The position numbers and the translations under genes are program-made. Under the pieces are notes generated by a model. That model had not been told where the DNA came from. It saw only the letters and a list, made by a program, of their open reading frames with translations, and ran no database searches. Below, one piece after another: positions 1 through 11,903 of a stretch of DNA of 64,000 bases. This stretch comes from Glandiceps talaboti (taxonomy: Eukaryota; Hemichordata; Enteropneusta; Spengelidae): NCBI RefSeq assembly GCF_964340395.1, contig NC_135560.1:8137598-8201597 (forward strand), in the 5' to 3' direction. Each line of letters begins with the position of its first letter. Positions within the stretch are counted from its first letter, which is position 1.

Positions 1-1602
1 GTGGGTTCGAATTGTCATTTTTCTTTCCTTGATTTCATTTCATTCAAATACTTAAGTGAATTTCTTTAAAATGGTTTTACCATTATATAACCAGTATTCG
101 AAATTCCCACTTTACCATAAGCAACGACATAAAGACAAACAAACACCAATCTCGAACACTTCGTAAATTTTATTGACTAAAATAAAGTAATGAACATTCG
201 CATACAACGTCTTTGGTTACCTCTGAGTGATGACGTCACACTTTCGAAGGAAATGTATGGCTTGTCTTGAGTTTGCGAAAAACAATATTTACAAATTTAA
301 TTTTTGTGACAAAGACAGTTCAAAATGTCTATTAAGGACTTTATTTACAATTATAAACCCATAAATTTGCTCTATATCTTACATAATGTACTGTTGTATA
401 CCTGTTTATGATCTAACATACCTAACACTTTTGAGATGTGTACCGTGTGTTTGCCATATCCGATTAACAAATGATAGAAATATTTCATTGTGGGTCAATG
501 ACACATTCTGTTGGAGACATTTCACAGGAAATGTTGTCTTGTGGCAAGTTGAGCTGAGTAAATTTTGCCGAGAGGCAGGCCTCAACTTGCGCATCATCAT
601 CATCCTAGAGTGCCGCGGTGATGTGAATTCAACATGTCGTTTCTAACAACTGACACTCTGAAATGAGAACTTCATAGTTACACAGAGGGAAATAAAAGTG
701 AAATTTTAGATTCAATTTTTATTTTTTAAAAACGGTATGATTTCTTGATAAGTTTGACTTCGACATCTTTCATTCAATCTGTACATACGGAGAATAATTC
801 ATGTGATGATTTTTGGCATAATATCTTAGAAGCAGATTTTAAAATCCAAATAGTACAAATAAAGTTCATTAAAGTACATGTACCACAAAATACTGACCTG
901 GATAATGAAAAATAACAATACTTCTATATGACAACTTACACTTAAAAATGTTCTCTGCACAGTATATGAAAGTCTTGGAAGAACTTCAGCCACTAAAATA
1001 CACTGTATATCAAAAGTCATAATGTCAGTAAAATGTCAAAAAATACATGAAAGTGTAAAATCATGATTTGACAATTTACTCTAAATACTAAGGTACCCTT
1101 TGTAGAAAGTGACCCTAGGTTTCAGTTATGTAGTTTTCTTGAAAGTTTTATAAACTGTGTCTGTCTGAAAGAGGTACAAAATGTTATTGAGAACCAAATT
1201 TATCGCTAAATGTCAAGGAATACAACCTCAGTGTGTTGACACACCCTGCACTAGACTATGATATATGTCGTGTCGTTCAACTTTCTGAGAGAAATAAGGC
1301 CAGTGAGGACATCCCAGCACCCTGAAACTGTCATATTTTAGCAAGATCTTGTCAGAACAATATGCAGAGAAATTAGCATGACAGTGTGTGGATCGACTTG
1401 GTAGTGATGGGCCACCGTACCATGTGGCGCACATGGATGGCATCATTGTTGGCTAGAGTAGATTTTGATATGACTATATACTATTGCTAGAATAGAACTA
1501 AATCTTGTTGTTTTGTTGGAGAAAAATTTCTAACGTCATAGGCGGCAGGGTAAATGTTACTTCGACAAGAGGGGGCGCTATGTCATCATCATATCTTAAG
1601 AA
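1..1602. other. Gene-free flank downstream of the two-TIR gene
   Basis: I see no coding exon here. Open frames are short and have no recognisable domain. The stretch lies past the stop codon of the minus-strand two-TIR gene, so part of it is probably its 3' untranslated region. TTTATT on the plus strand (AATAAA on minus) occurs in the 150-720 region, but no single site can be preferred. Confidence 0.5.
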
Positions 1603-2802
1603 TCAGTAGAGTTTATCCAACGACCTAGTCAACTTCATCAACTGTGTCAGATCTACCACTTTGAAGTAGGTTTCCAAATAGTGGTAGAAGAATTCCGGTG
1701 CCTGGAGTAAAAAAGCAAAAAAGGTTAAATAATGAGAATACATTCCATAAGAGTTATAAGATTTTTTGTTCTGTAAACTTATAGTGACCTGGTGACTTTA
1801 CTTTTCAATGGGAATACACATACACTGATTTGTGACTTCCATTGTCCAATCATCATATCTTGGACGTGTGATCTGAACTGTGAAATCCCATACCAATGGC
1901 ACCCATGTGTTGTTTTAGAGCTAGAAAACTGGTCATCTTTAGGAAAAAAAACGTCAGACTCTGTACGTACATGTACATCTTCTACATGTTCTATCGATAC
2001 ACTTCAGCTAATAAGTCTCCAATGTTGTGTCTGATCCCGGACAAGGAATCCCTGTCTGTTCTGAGAGTCAAGACGTCGTTACGTCATACTTCAAACCCCT
2101 AGTGTTATAGTCTAATAATCATATAGTATTTGATAGTAGATGATGATGTGTCAATGTGTACTGAGTCAGATATCAACAAAGTTTATTCACCTCTCTCCGT
2201 AGACTTTTAAGGTACACTAATTGTTCTCCTGTTAGTTTTCCCAGTTTTGACCTAAAAGATAGGAAATGAAAGAAAGCGTCGTCAGTTATTGGATTGTACA
2301 CCTTGATAGGGGATGATGATAATAATGAATTTATAATGCGCCTTTTCTCCTGAGAGTTCAAGTTCAAGGCACCCACAATTATTACTGGCACGGAGCAATG
2401 GCGGCACAACGTCCCTTTATACTTTCTCAACTCCCTAGGGAGCATACAATTACAATAAAACATACTTTCTTTACACAATCCTGCACTCATATTCCATATG
2501 CACGTTGTTTGCTTTCCACCATCTTTCAAAATGGCATTATGTATTTATATTTATTTTTATCAGTTTGCATTAAAAGAAATGTCATGATTAAATGGGACCA
2601 ATTTGACACCCCCCCCCCCAGCATAGACATTTTATAAGATAATAAACTTACTCAACACAAAGACTTATTCTTTATATTGAACAATTTAGCAAGCTATAGG
2701 ATGTAAATACAAAGCGAGTACTCAATGATCTGTCTCCTTCTCTAGCGCACGTACACACACACGTGTACGCACGCACACAATAACAATAACAACAACACAC
2801 AT

Positions 2803-2846
<44 letters not shown>

Positions 2847-4046
2847 GATTTGCTATCCTAAAGCTCTGTTTATTTGGTCAGAAAATAAGTGTTTGAATAT
2901 CACTCAATGTGATTCTGTAAAACGTGAACTCTAATCCAGGCTGCAGTCCCCGTTTAGAATAATTACACAATAGACTAAAGCTACCCCACCCCTTCCTGAT
3001 CCCCCTCCATTCTCATCTATAAATTAACAACTTACTTATCAAGACCGTTGTCATTGATCCATTTCTCTACGTCTTCTTTCTTCCAATGTAATGTTCCTGC
3101 TGCCATCTGGGACTGGGCTGAAGAGACATCACTAACAGAAACTGCTTTTACTTCCGACTCCTTCTTGGCACTTTTCCGTCTTTTTTTCCTAGCCGAAGTT
3201 ATCCTCATTGCACGTTGTCCAAGTTCCTTGATCAAAGCTTGCATTGCTGATTCAAAAGAATCATCATTTAAAAATTCAAAATAGAACTTTGCTCCCAGTA
3301 ACATTCCAAGCCAACCGTCTGGTCTGTAGCCCGCTCTAGTTTTTATTGGCACTATTGTCTTATGGAGTTGGAAGGCATATTCGGCTTCTGTGATGACAAA
3401 ATGGAACAAGAAAAAGTGAAACTTCAATAACTCGTGACAATGATTGTAACATAGCATAAAACAAAGAGTGTAGGTTAAATGTGAAAAAAATATTTCAGAA
3501 AAATACACACTGCACTGCACTGCACTGCACTGCACTGCACTACTCTATACTGTACAGCACTGCACTGCACTGCACTACACTACACTACATACACTACACT
3601 ACACTACACTACACTAAATTCATTACAGTACACATTACACAACACCACGGCATCGTAAAAGCGTGACATTCTGCAGTCATGTTATACACTATGAAAACAA
3701 CTGGGATATTTGTTGTTGTGATATACTAACCCGTTCTACAGTTAGGACTGTCCTTGTAGTCCTGTGTCATGCAAGTGACAATAGCGGCAGCATTTTCAAC
3801 GGCATCTGCCATCGCTGCTAACGTTGACCCACCCATGTGTTCTACATCCATCCATACGCTGAACCCTTCGGCCTTTAATCTGTCCTTGATCTTAATCATC
3901 AATGGTTGACTGTTCCACTGGTAACTTATCATGATGTGTTGTCCTCCTTGTGTCTGGTCTGTGGGGTCGCCTGCACCAGTAGTGGACACCGTCTTAACTG
4001 AAGATATAGAATTAATATTTATAAGACGCTAAATCTTGTCGTCGTT

Positions 4047-4081
<35 letters not shown>

Positions 4082-4109
4082 CACCACCACCACCACCACC
4101 ACCACCACC

Positions 4110-4165
<56 letters not shown>

Positions 4166-5099
4166 AATCGCCACCACAATATTTTTTTCTGTTAGGCCTT
4201 TGACCGGAAGAAGTCAAAATATTCCCCTACCTTGTTTTGTCGATTTTTCCTGTAACACCCATAATACGCCCTCACACGCCTTCTTTAATCTGGCATCCTC
4301 TTCCATTTTCAACTTTTCAAGTTCATCCATCAGTTCAGTGCAGGCAAGGATTTCCTTCTTGTTTTCATCATGGAAAGCAAGCACCCAAAGAGTCTCTGTT
4401 GCCGCTACAAATATGAAACAAAACAAGGTATCTAAATGATCGTCCAGTGACCTTTATCACGTGCTAGTCATTTCTATTGGTGGTAGTTGCTCACAAGAAT
4501 ACAGAATTCAATGTTGTAACTCCGTACATTCTTTCAACTATAGACGTTGGAGAAAGTCTTCCTCTATGTGTTAACGTATACTTATACCATGCACGAGCCA
4601 TGTTGGACAAAAAAATATGGAATATATACTCTGGTCGTTCTACGTCACAACAACGCGCGTCTATGTCACGACAACGCGTGTCTACGTCACTGGATCTGCT
4701 GTGTTCGAAATATGAGTCAAAACGTTCAAATTGCCTCAATTTTTTTTATATTACTGGCGCTGGTATAATTATGTTATTCTCCAACATTTTCTTCATTCAG
4801 CAGGAAATACTCGTGACCTAAGGATTTCATTACTCGTCTACCGACTCGTAGCGACAAAGGCCCCTTAGGTCACTCGTATTTTACTTGGCTGAACGAAGAA
4901 AACTATTTTGTTCACACTTGACTTGTTAAGTCCTGTCTTACCTATTTTTTCATCAGTATCGCCGTCTTTCATCAAACTTTGTAGCGGAACCAATCCACCA
5001 GATTTGACGATCTGGACTTTATTGCTATCATTAACAGCAAGTCTTTTCACACCTACAGAGAACACAAATCTCTAGTAAAATCACAATATTATACGCAAC

Positions 5100-5189
<90 letters not shown>

Positions 5190-5191
5190 TT

Positions 5192-5287
<96 letters not shown>

Positions 5288-5889
5288 ATATTACACATGA
5301 AAGAACACATTGCTTTACATTTTGATTCAGTTTACCCATAATTACAACTTTTCTGATACATCTAATTGGCATTACATTTTTTCCGTAAAGGAAAAAAACC
5401 CAGCAGATAGTTCATTGGAGTTTCGGTAGATCAGTATGAACGTTCTCATTGCTCTTTTATCGACAGTGAAACGAAAGTTTGAAAATATTCAATAAATCAT
5501 TTACCATTTGTCAATTCTAGGGCACCGTAGCCACCGTCTCTATGTTTGTCGTTAGCAGCAGCTTTAGATAATCGTCCGACAATATAAGATATCAACCCTT
5601 CGTCAGCGAAAAACCGTTCACTCTGTTCTTCATTTAAAGTGTATGCCATGATGAAAATGATGTAGGTTCGAGGTACTTCGCTTTTTATGTTCAGAAAAGG
5701 TCCCAAAAACTCATCTACGACATTGGCCTCTCGTATTCTGGCACGTGAGTCCGGGTGTATGCAGCAGTTGTATATACACGCCAGTGAAGCCCGTACAGCT
5801 CGGGCAGCGATCTAGAATAAGATATATAAATATATATGTTGTGAAAGGAAATGCTTGAACCATAGCAACGGAACAGAAATCAAAAGGAC

Positions 5890-5987
<98 letters not shown>

Positions 5988-8900
5988 TGGATCTGATTAG
6001 TAGGAAAGTAGGCGCTGATAGTCTGAATAGTTGTTATGGAAAGTTATAAAGTTTAAGGACATCGTTGAATGGCTTGACAAGTCTGGCTTGGCAATAATTA
6101 TATTAACATTGCTACATTTTATCGTCTGGCACGACCAACACTGCAGCATAATTATATAATACTTTAAACCATTTACATTATCTAAATAAGGATACGTTCA
6201 CACAGTGTTACAATACAATTTAGTAACGAATTAAATGTTACAGTAGTAAATAAATGTTGATACGACTTTTATTTGTGAATGCAGATGACGAAAATAAGCA
6301 AGGTCATACTAAGAGTTTCGAATGGCTCCAATTATATTGAATTTGTCCAATTCCATGCAACAATAAAAATGGACACATGTTCGACTTTTTATTGGATTTT
6401 ACCTTATTTATTAAACCTGTATATTTACCTTATCAGCGCTAGCCTCGTCTTTCAGGAATCTAGGACCCTCCATCTTCTCCATGACTTGTCGCAATATCTG
6501 CAAAATTCCTCCGTTTAGAGCAGTTTCACAAGCCTCTCCACTTAAATCTGTAAAGTTCCACCACGTTGTCATTGATGTGTTGAAGGGTTTCCAGTAACTG
6601 TCATCCACACTGTCATCGTCTGCGTTCCTCCAACCATGGTCTACACAGAATTTCATGACAGCTAATGTCGATTCATGTCCTTTGCCATCGAGGAATGTTC
6701 GTAGAAGCACCATCTTGTATTTGAGTTTGGTTTCTTTTGCCGCTGTATTCATCTGAGGAAACATGGTTGCGATGGCAAACAGAGCTGGGCGTGTTGTTTC
6801 TTCGGAATTCAAATCCCCCTTTTCTACTGCCAATCGTAACTTATCCACGTTCTCCTCATATTTCCGTTGTTTGACTAAAATTTTCCCCTTGGTGTGTATG
6901 TCAATGTCACCTAGAATATTGTCAAATTTTGTCGTCATTTCCGATTCCTCCATCACAGCCTCCGTCTTGCCCCTTTCACCGAGGTCTTTGATAAGCTTGT
7001 CACTAAGGCCACTGAAGTCAGTACTTTCAGTAAATTTGTAGTACAACTTTGCTCCGATAAGCATACCCAACCAACCGTCTGGTCGGTAATTGTCCTCCAT
7101 CATTAACGGTATGATATCTCTCTTCAACTGGAAAGCATATTCAGCCTCTGAATAGGGAAGAAAATCAAATCTTAATTTTCATTCGCAAACAAAAGTCTAT
7201 GATGATTGTACCTTTGTACATATAAGCTGTGAATGTTTACACCCGAAAAAGGGATTTGTTGACGACATTCGAAATTTGACCACCAACTTATGGGGATTCG
7301 AACGACTCGACTGAGGGCCACACAACTAATAAACAGGGTAAAGTACAGCGTTCATCCCACATCATATCATGTGACATAGGACGTTGTAACAGCTAGGAAG
7401 TTAATATCATTGTATTTTCGAAAAGAGGAGAATTTATTGATATTCCAAGGGTTAAAACCCGTGACTGCAGTACTACTCATAACATATCACAAAACGAACT
7501 GATGATTTCGAACGAATAAGGTGTACCACAATACCATTAAAATCCCAACCTTGTAATATGAAAAAATACTTCAAAAAAGAGAGTAAAATTGTTTGGTAAA
7601 AATATCTCCTAGTCGTGTCCCGTTATAACACTATCATCGAAAAACTACGTACCCATACGGCAATTCGCACTTTCTTTATATTTCTGTGAAATGCCGACGA
7701 GGACAACAGCGGCGTTTTCAACAGCATCGGCCATTCCAGCTAGTGTCGATCCCTCCATACTCTCAATATCAAGCCACACTTTAAAGCCGGCAGCTTTGAG
7801 TTTATCTTTGATCTTAATCATCCAAGGTTGACTGCTCCACTGGTAGCTGATCATAACATGGGGATCTTTATTATCTTTGGAACTTGACTCTGTTTTCTTC
7901 TCTGAAATATCAATATACGTCTGGTCTATTAATTTTCAAGTTGTAAATATTCAGTCCCCATATGTTTTGATTTTTTGATGTTTTGATTCTAACCTCAAAC
8001 CTGACTGCGTTTTCTAGCTTACAAATTTTCTCATTTAACCTTATTAGCCATTCAGACTTAACACGTGGACGTGATCAACGTGTCATTGCAATAGTTATAT
8101 ACCAGTTCCGCAATGATGGGTACAGATCTTGCACTTAAACTCACCTTTAGTTTTTAGATTCCAGATAATACCTTCGGCGGCTTTCCGGGTTTTTCTGTTG
8201 TCGCTTTTCAGCAATTCCTCAAACAAATCTTGAGCAACTCGTACAGCAGGTTTGTTGTCATCGTGGAACGACAGATGTTCAAGTGCATTCACAGCGGCTG
8301 AAATCGCAATATTCGAATCATGAAAACATTTTAAATGTATACATCACATGCATCGAATTATATTCAGTAGCTAGTGTGTACAGCCATGTCACATCAAACA
8401 TCACACAAAATGTCATACCCCTCTAGTCGTGTAGCATTTAGTCGATCTAACATTTACTGTCTAATTTATATGAAAACAAATTATCGTCTGTATACGGCAT
8501 AAACGAATCTAAATATTTGAAAAGTCAAATTTCCACTCACCTGCCTGTTCCATTTTGCGGGTACCACTAGCCACCTTGATCAATATCGGTATCGCCCCAG
8601 CTTTGGCCAAACTTAACTTATTTGCATCTTTCACTGCTAGTTGTCCAACCACTGGCAGCCAAAAAAAGAAAAAAAGAAGAGAAAACATTAAAAATAATAT
8701 GTAAATACATACGACTAAGTCCAATCACGGGGGTAGAAGGGGAGATACATCCCTTTATACCTTCATGGTCGAATGTCCTTCTGGACATGTATGCAGTACG
8801 TGTGACTGGTATAGTTATGAGTTTTGATATTAGTACAGTCCCCCAATTTACAAATATCAAAATATCACACACAAAATGAACCAGTTTTCAAAAATTGCGA

Positions 8901-10554
8901 AGAAGCTCTTTTGAAGTTTACCGACATGAACGTACAATATCAGTCAAATGAAATTGTTTTTTTTCCCAAATGAGCCCGTTTTTGTGATACCGTTTTCCCG
9001 AAAAATCGTTTGTATAAAGTATATTGAGTGTACAATATCCGTCAATCCAAACGTGCCATGATCTATGTCAGATATATGTGTTGTTTCTCTAATTTGTTAA
9101 CTTACAGACAATTAGTTCATGCACCGAAAAGCCTCGGCTTCGTCGTGTTCGTTCATTAGTGGCTTTCTCCAGGTGACGAACGACCATGTTGATGATACTT
9201 TGGTCGTGAAACATCTTCTCACTCTGTTCTTCGGTAGCTATGTACGCCGGGATCAAGACGAAATAGATTTCAAGTTCTTCGAACCCTGCATTGGATAATT
9301 TCTCGAGGGTATCCAGCATTGTAGACTGTTTAACAATATCACGTGATAATTCGTGGAATGAACAATTAGCTGTGACTGCCAGACACGACTTTATTATCCT
9401 TCTAGCACTCTGCAATGGAAGTGAAGGAAAAAATAAAATTACGATAGCAGATTTTTACGGTGATGACCAAGAAGATCTAATGCAAGTCATACAAACTTTA
9501 ATACGTAATAAGACATATCCAAAAATAACGCATTATTCCATTCATCACAACCATCAGTTTTGATGGTATTAGCTACATACTCGGATACAGAAATCTGTGT
9601 GATCGTCAAGGCCTTGACTAGACTGGGATAGTGCATTGTAGTACGTAATACGGTCCCTCAGTGTCAGGAACTAGACTAACTCGGATAATACGTTTGTGGC
9701 AACATGAGAACAAGAGTTGGCCAATACGCCATGATACAGTTAATCGACCATCCGAGTCTGCGACCATTGTTGATGAAAATTACGCCTAGGAAAATGAAAA
9801 TATTTCATAGATTTTTTGCAAGAGTTAGTCAATCACAACAACATTAACCGTTTGTTGACATTGTAAAACATGGCCTGTTTAATATTGTTAATAATTCAAA
9901 TTAAATACTTACAAGATCTATTGCATACGACATAGCATTTTGATATTCTTTGTTGATGATTTCCACAATTAAACTAATCATGCCCTCATCGCCGAGAGAT
10001 TTGGCAAGTGTGTCGCTAGAGTCGGTGAAATTCCACAAAATTTGAATGGTTGAGTAATAGACATTATAAACTTCCTTGATTATACTTCCTTGGGCGTCTC
10101 TCCATCCATGGTTGAAGGTTTTCCTGATGGTTTCCACCAAAACAATCGTTCCATTGGTGTCTATAATATGGTTAGAGATGGCACGTCTATACATCCTCCT
10201 TTGAGAAATTTTTTGTTTTTTAAGTTTGAAGTACAGTCCCGCTACGACCTTTGAACTTTTGTGTACAACATCGCAGTAAGTGTCCCAAGTTTCTTTCTCA
10301 TTTTCAGCTTTCATGATTTCGAGGTGTCTCGAGGCAATTTCTTTGGATTTTTCGAGCTGCTGTTGAACTTCTTCATTCATTCCATCGTTTGTTTCAACGA
10401 CCTGTTCTTCATTTTCGTCCTCTTCATTCTTTTCAACATCTTGTGTGGTTTTAGAGTCTTTGTTTGGCGCTTCTTCCGACTGCTCTTTCGGAGATTGTTT
10501 CGTGGCCTCGCTGTCTATAGTTACTTCCTTGACTTTACTTGGTTTTGACCCCAT
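1603..10554 (-). CDS. Two-TIR armadillo-repeat protein with short SAM-like tail (about 1182 aa)
   Basis: Thirteen exons on the minus strand: 10554-9913, 9409-9106, 8651-8541, 8297-8145, 7901-7653, 7147-6429, 5811-5505, 5052-4942, 4404-4231, 3997-3731, 3387-3036, 2251-2191, 1701-1603. All junctions are GT-AG and keep one frame. The start at 10554 gives MGSKPSK, an N-myristoylation pattern (Gly2, Ser6); an in-frame ATG at 10590 is the alternative. Residues 1-100 are acidic, low-complexity and helical. ARM-like helices follow, with HGWR and WNFTD motifs and a classic ARM unit near 316-353. TIR1 spans about 418-546 (core ISYQW, then VWLDIE). A second ARM block spans about 560-920 with the same HGWR and WNFTD motifs. 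TIR2 spans about 947-1075. A tail with W-K-K-E-D-V-E-K-W looks like the start of a SAM domain. Known: TIR domains signal or cleave NAD. Inferred: a membrane-anchored TIR scaffold or NADase in immunity or cell stress. It is not a SARM1 orthologue by domain order. No orthologue name is assigned. Confidence 0.85.
2305..2475 (-). repeat. SINE-like element, 5'-truncated, copy 2
   Basis: Read on minus, this shares a block (GGGAGTTGAG, then TAAAGGG, CGTTGTG and TAATAATTGT) with the element at 34974-35216. It ends in a GCGC..TTATAA segment and an ATT-rich tail. It sits in intron 12 of the two-TIR gene, between exons 3387-3036 and 2251-2191. The shared internal order plus the ATT tail indicates a retroposed SINE family. 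Confidence 0.55.
2749..2843 (+). repeat. (CA)n microsatellite with ACAA interruptions
   Basis: A CA-dinucleotide run, imperfect at first (CACGTG and ACAACA interruptions), then pure from about 2807. It lies in the intron between exons 3387-3036 and 2251-2191 of the two-TIR gene. Confidence 0.9.
3508..3636 (+). repeat. (CACTG)n then (CACTA)n pentanucleotide array
   Basis: Tandem 5-bp units, first CACTG and then CACTA, in the intron between the two TIR2 exons (3731 and 3387). The apparent reading frames across it are repeat translation only. Confidence 0.85.
4037..4165 (+). repeat. Compound trinucleotide repeat (GTC)n(CAC)n(CAT)n
   Basis: Three consecutive triplet arrays make up more than half of the 233-bp intron between exons 4404-4231 and 3997-3731 of the two-TIR gene. 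Long Asp/Gly frames read across it are not coding: flanking exons splice in frame without it. Confidence 0.95.
4772..4905. repeat. Hairpin repeat, family R3 copy 1
   Basis: An imperfect inverted repeat. The left arm has TTCTTCATTCAG and GTGACCTAAGG; the right arm has CCTTAGGTCAC and CTGAACGAAGAA. It resembles the element at 55926-56074 and a fragment near 41690-41755. It lies in the intron between exons 5052-4942 and 4404-4231 of the two-TIR gene, close to the upstream exon. Probably a small non-autonomous DNA element. Confidence 0.55.
5104..5287 (+). repeat. (TA)n microsatellite
   Basis: About 180 bp of alternating TA with few interruptions, in the intron between exons 5811-5505 and 5052-4942. 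It is self-complementary, and the Tyr-Ile frames read across it on both strands are artefacts. Confidence 0.95.
5888..5987 (+). repeat. (ACAG)n microsatellite
   Basis: About 25 tandem ACAG units in the intron between exons 7147-6429 and 5811-5505 of the two-TIR gene. Confidence 0.95.
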
Positions 10555-10662
10555 TGTAACAGTTTGGTCTGTCCACAATATAAAAGACAATGACCTTCAA
10601 AGTTTCCTGGGGATCATAAATAACTTGGGTTAAAAAATAAATTTTCAGATGAACGTGCTATA

Positions 10663-10663
<1 letters not shown>

Positions 10664-10756
<93 letters not shown>

Positions 10757-10818
10757 TTGGTATTACGCTCTGCCACTGCGGTATAGAGCACTGTCTTAGC
10801 AGATTGATACTCACCGAG

Positions 10819-10882
<64 letters not shown>
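10664..10882 (+). repeat. Two (TA)n arrays flanking a 65-bp unique spacer
   Basis: TA runs at about 10664-10753 and 10819-10882, separated by a unique segment. They lie just upstream of the two-TIR gene start, in its likely 5' flank or leader. Confidence 0.9.
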
Positions 10883-10885
<3 letters not shown>

Positions 10886-11014
10886 GTGTGTGTGTGTATA
10901 TAAGAGAGATAGTGTATATTATAAAGGAGAGTATACAAGTTAATGTGTAAAGATCCTTCGCTAAATTTGTGTATTTTCGAACAATAGACAATATTACAAT
11001 TCAATGACCAGAGC

Positions 11015-11086
11015 GGCCCCGTGGTGTAACGGTTAGCACTCTGGACTCTGAATCCAGCGATCCGAGTTCAAATCTCGGCGGGACCT
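11015..11086 (+). tRNA. tRNA-Gln (anticodon CUG)
   Basis: A 72-nt cloverleaf with D arm, anticodon loop CTCTGAA (CUG), T arm GAGTTCAAATC and discriminator T, followed by a short T run. The acceptor stem GGCCCCG/CGGGACC has a C-A mismatch at pair 3:70; the copy at 22379-22450 has a perfect T-A there. No intron. A and B box sequences are intact, so it can be transcribed by pol III. Confidence 0.9.
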
Positions 11087-11675
11087 TTATCTTTTATTTG
11101 GTATTTGTAAATTCGAAGATCTGATTTGACTACATAAGTGGCAGACGACATTTTAGTTCTGTGATATATGTTTTCCACGTCATAATATAGGTGTAGTAGG
11201 ATATTCTTGTAAGCAAAATTGTCAAACGTTATCTTGTGTTGTACACCTGACTTTCCGTACCTGTAGTCCTGTAATGTAGAACATAAACAAGACCTACTGA
11301 TCCAAAACTTACACCCGAGGTCAGTACAGCCTAGGACATGCCTAATGTGTAAATAATACTTTGCCAAAAGTATGTCAGCATCGCGGCTACGGTACATATA
11401 CTAGTAAATATACAGCTGAATCACCTCTCGTGTCAAGCCACACAATAGCTAGCTTGACCTGGTCATACGTGTACATTAGTACATTAGACTCTCTCACCAG
11501 TCTTCGGTACTGGTTTTGTATGTACCGATATCTACCGCATAATTGTCAAATATTTTGTACTGCACGGGCTGTCATCGTCTACATGGGACTAATCATTTGT
11601 TGACACGTTGCGATGCTGCTCTGTGTTATTACGATACCCCCCCCCCGGCCCCTCGAGGACCTACCAATGTCACGG

Positions 11676-11903
11676 TTGTGAACTAATATTCTATTCAAGG
11701 ATGTCATACTACAACATAATTAAATGGCCTTCTATATTCAAAAAATACCGTCACCAGTGTTGACCGTCAATGGAAAAGAGTACTCTTTTCCAAAGAATGC
11801 AAACATCGGTGACTGTTTTTTTAAATATTCGTAAATACCTAATATTAAAACGCCATTAAGTTGTATTTATATGACCATCCTTGAATAGAATATTAGTTCA
11901 CAA
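11676..11903. mobile_element. MITE-like full-length palindromic hairpin
   Basis: A 228-bp element. Its ends are a perfect inverted repeat of about 28 bp beginning TTGTGAACTAATATTCTATT. Similarity continues inward on both arms to a perfect central palindrome near 11771-11792. No open frame. No clear target-site duplication could be seen. Consistent with a non-autonomous DNA transposon or foldback element in intergenic DNA. Confidence 0.7.

Noticed and set aside
5031-5372. Long Tyr-Ile open frames on the minus strand, and similar ones at 10614-11004 and 17300-17545
   Set aside because: Pure translation of (TA)n arrays.
9089-9415. Separate small gene
   Set aside because: Its acceptor and donor phases fit exactly between exons 10554-9913 and 8651-8541 of the two-TIR gene.
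1603-10554. SARM1 orthologue
   Set aside because: SARM1 has one TIR after two SAM domains. Here two TIRs alternate with ARM blocks and only a reduced SAM-like end is present.
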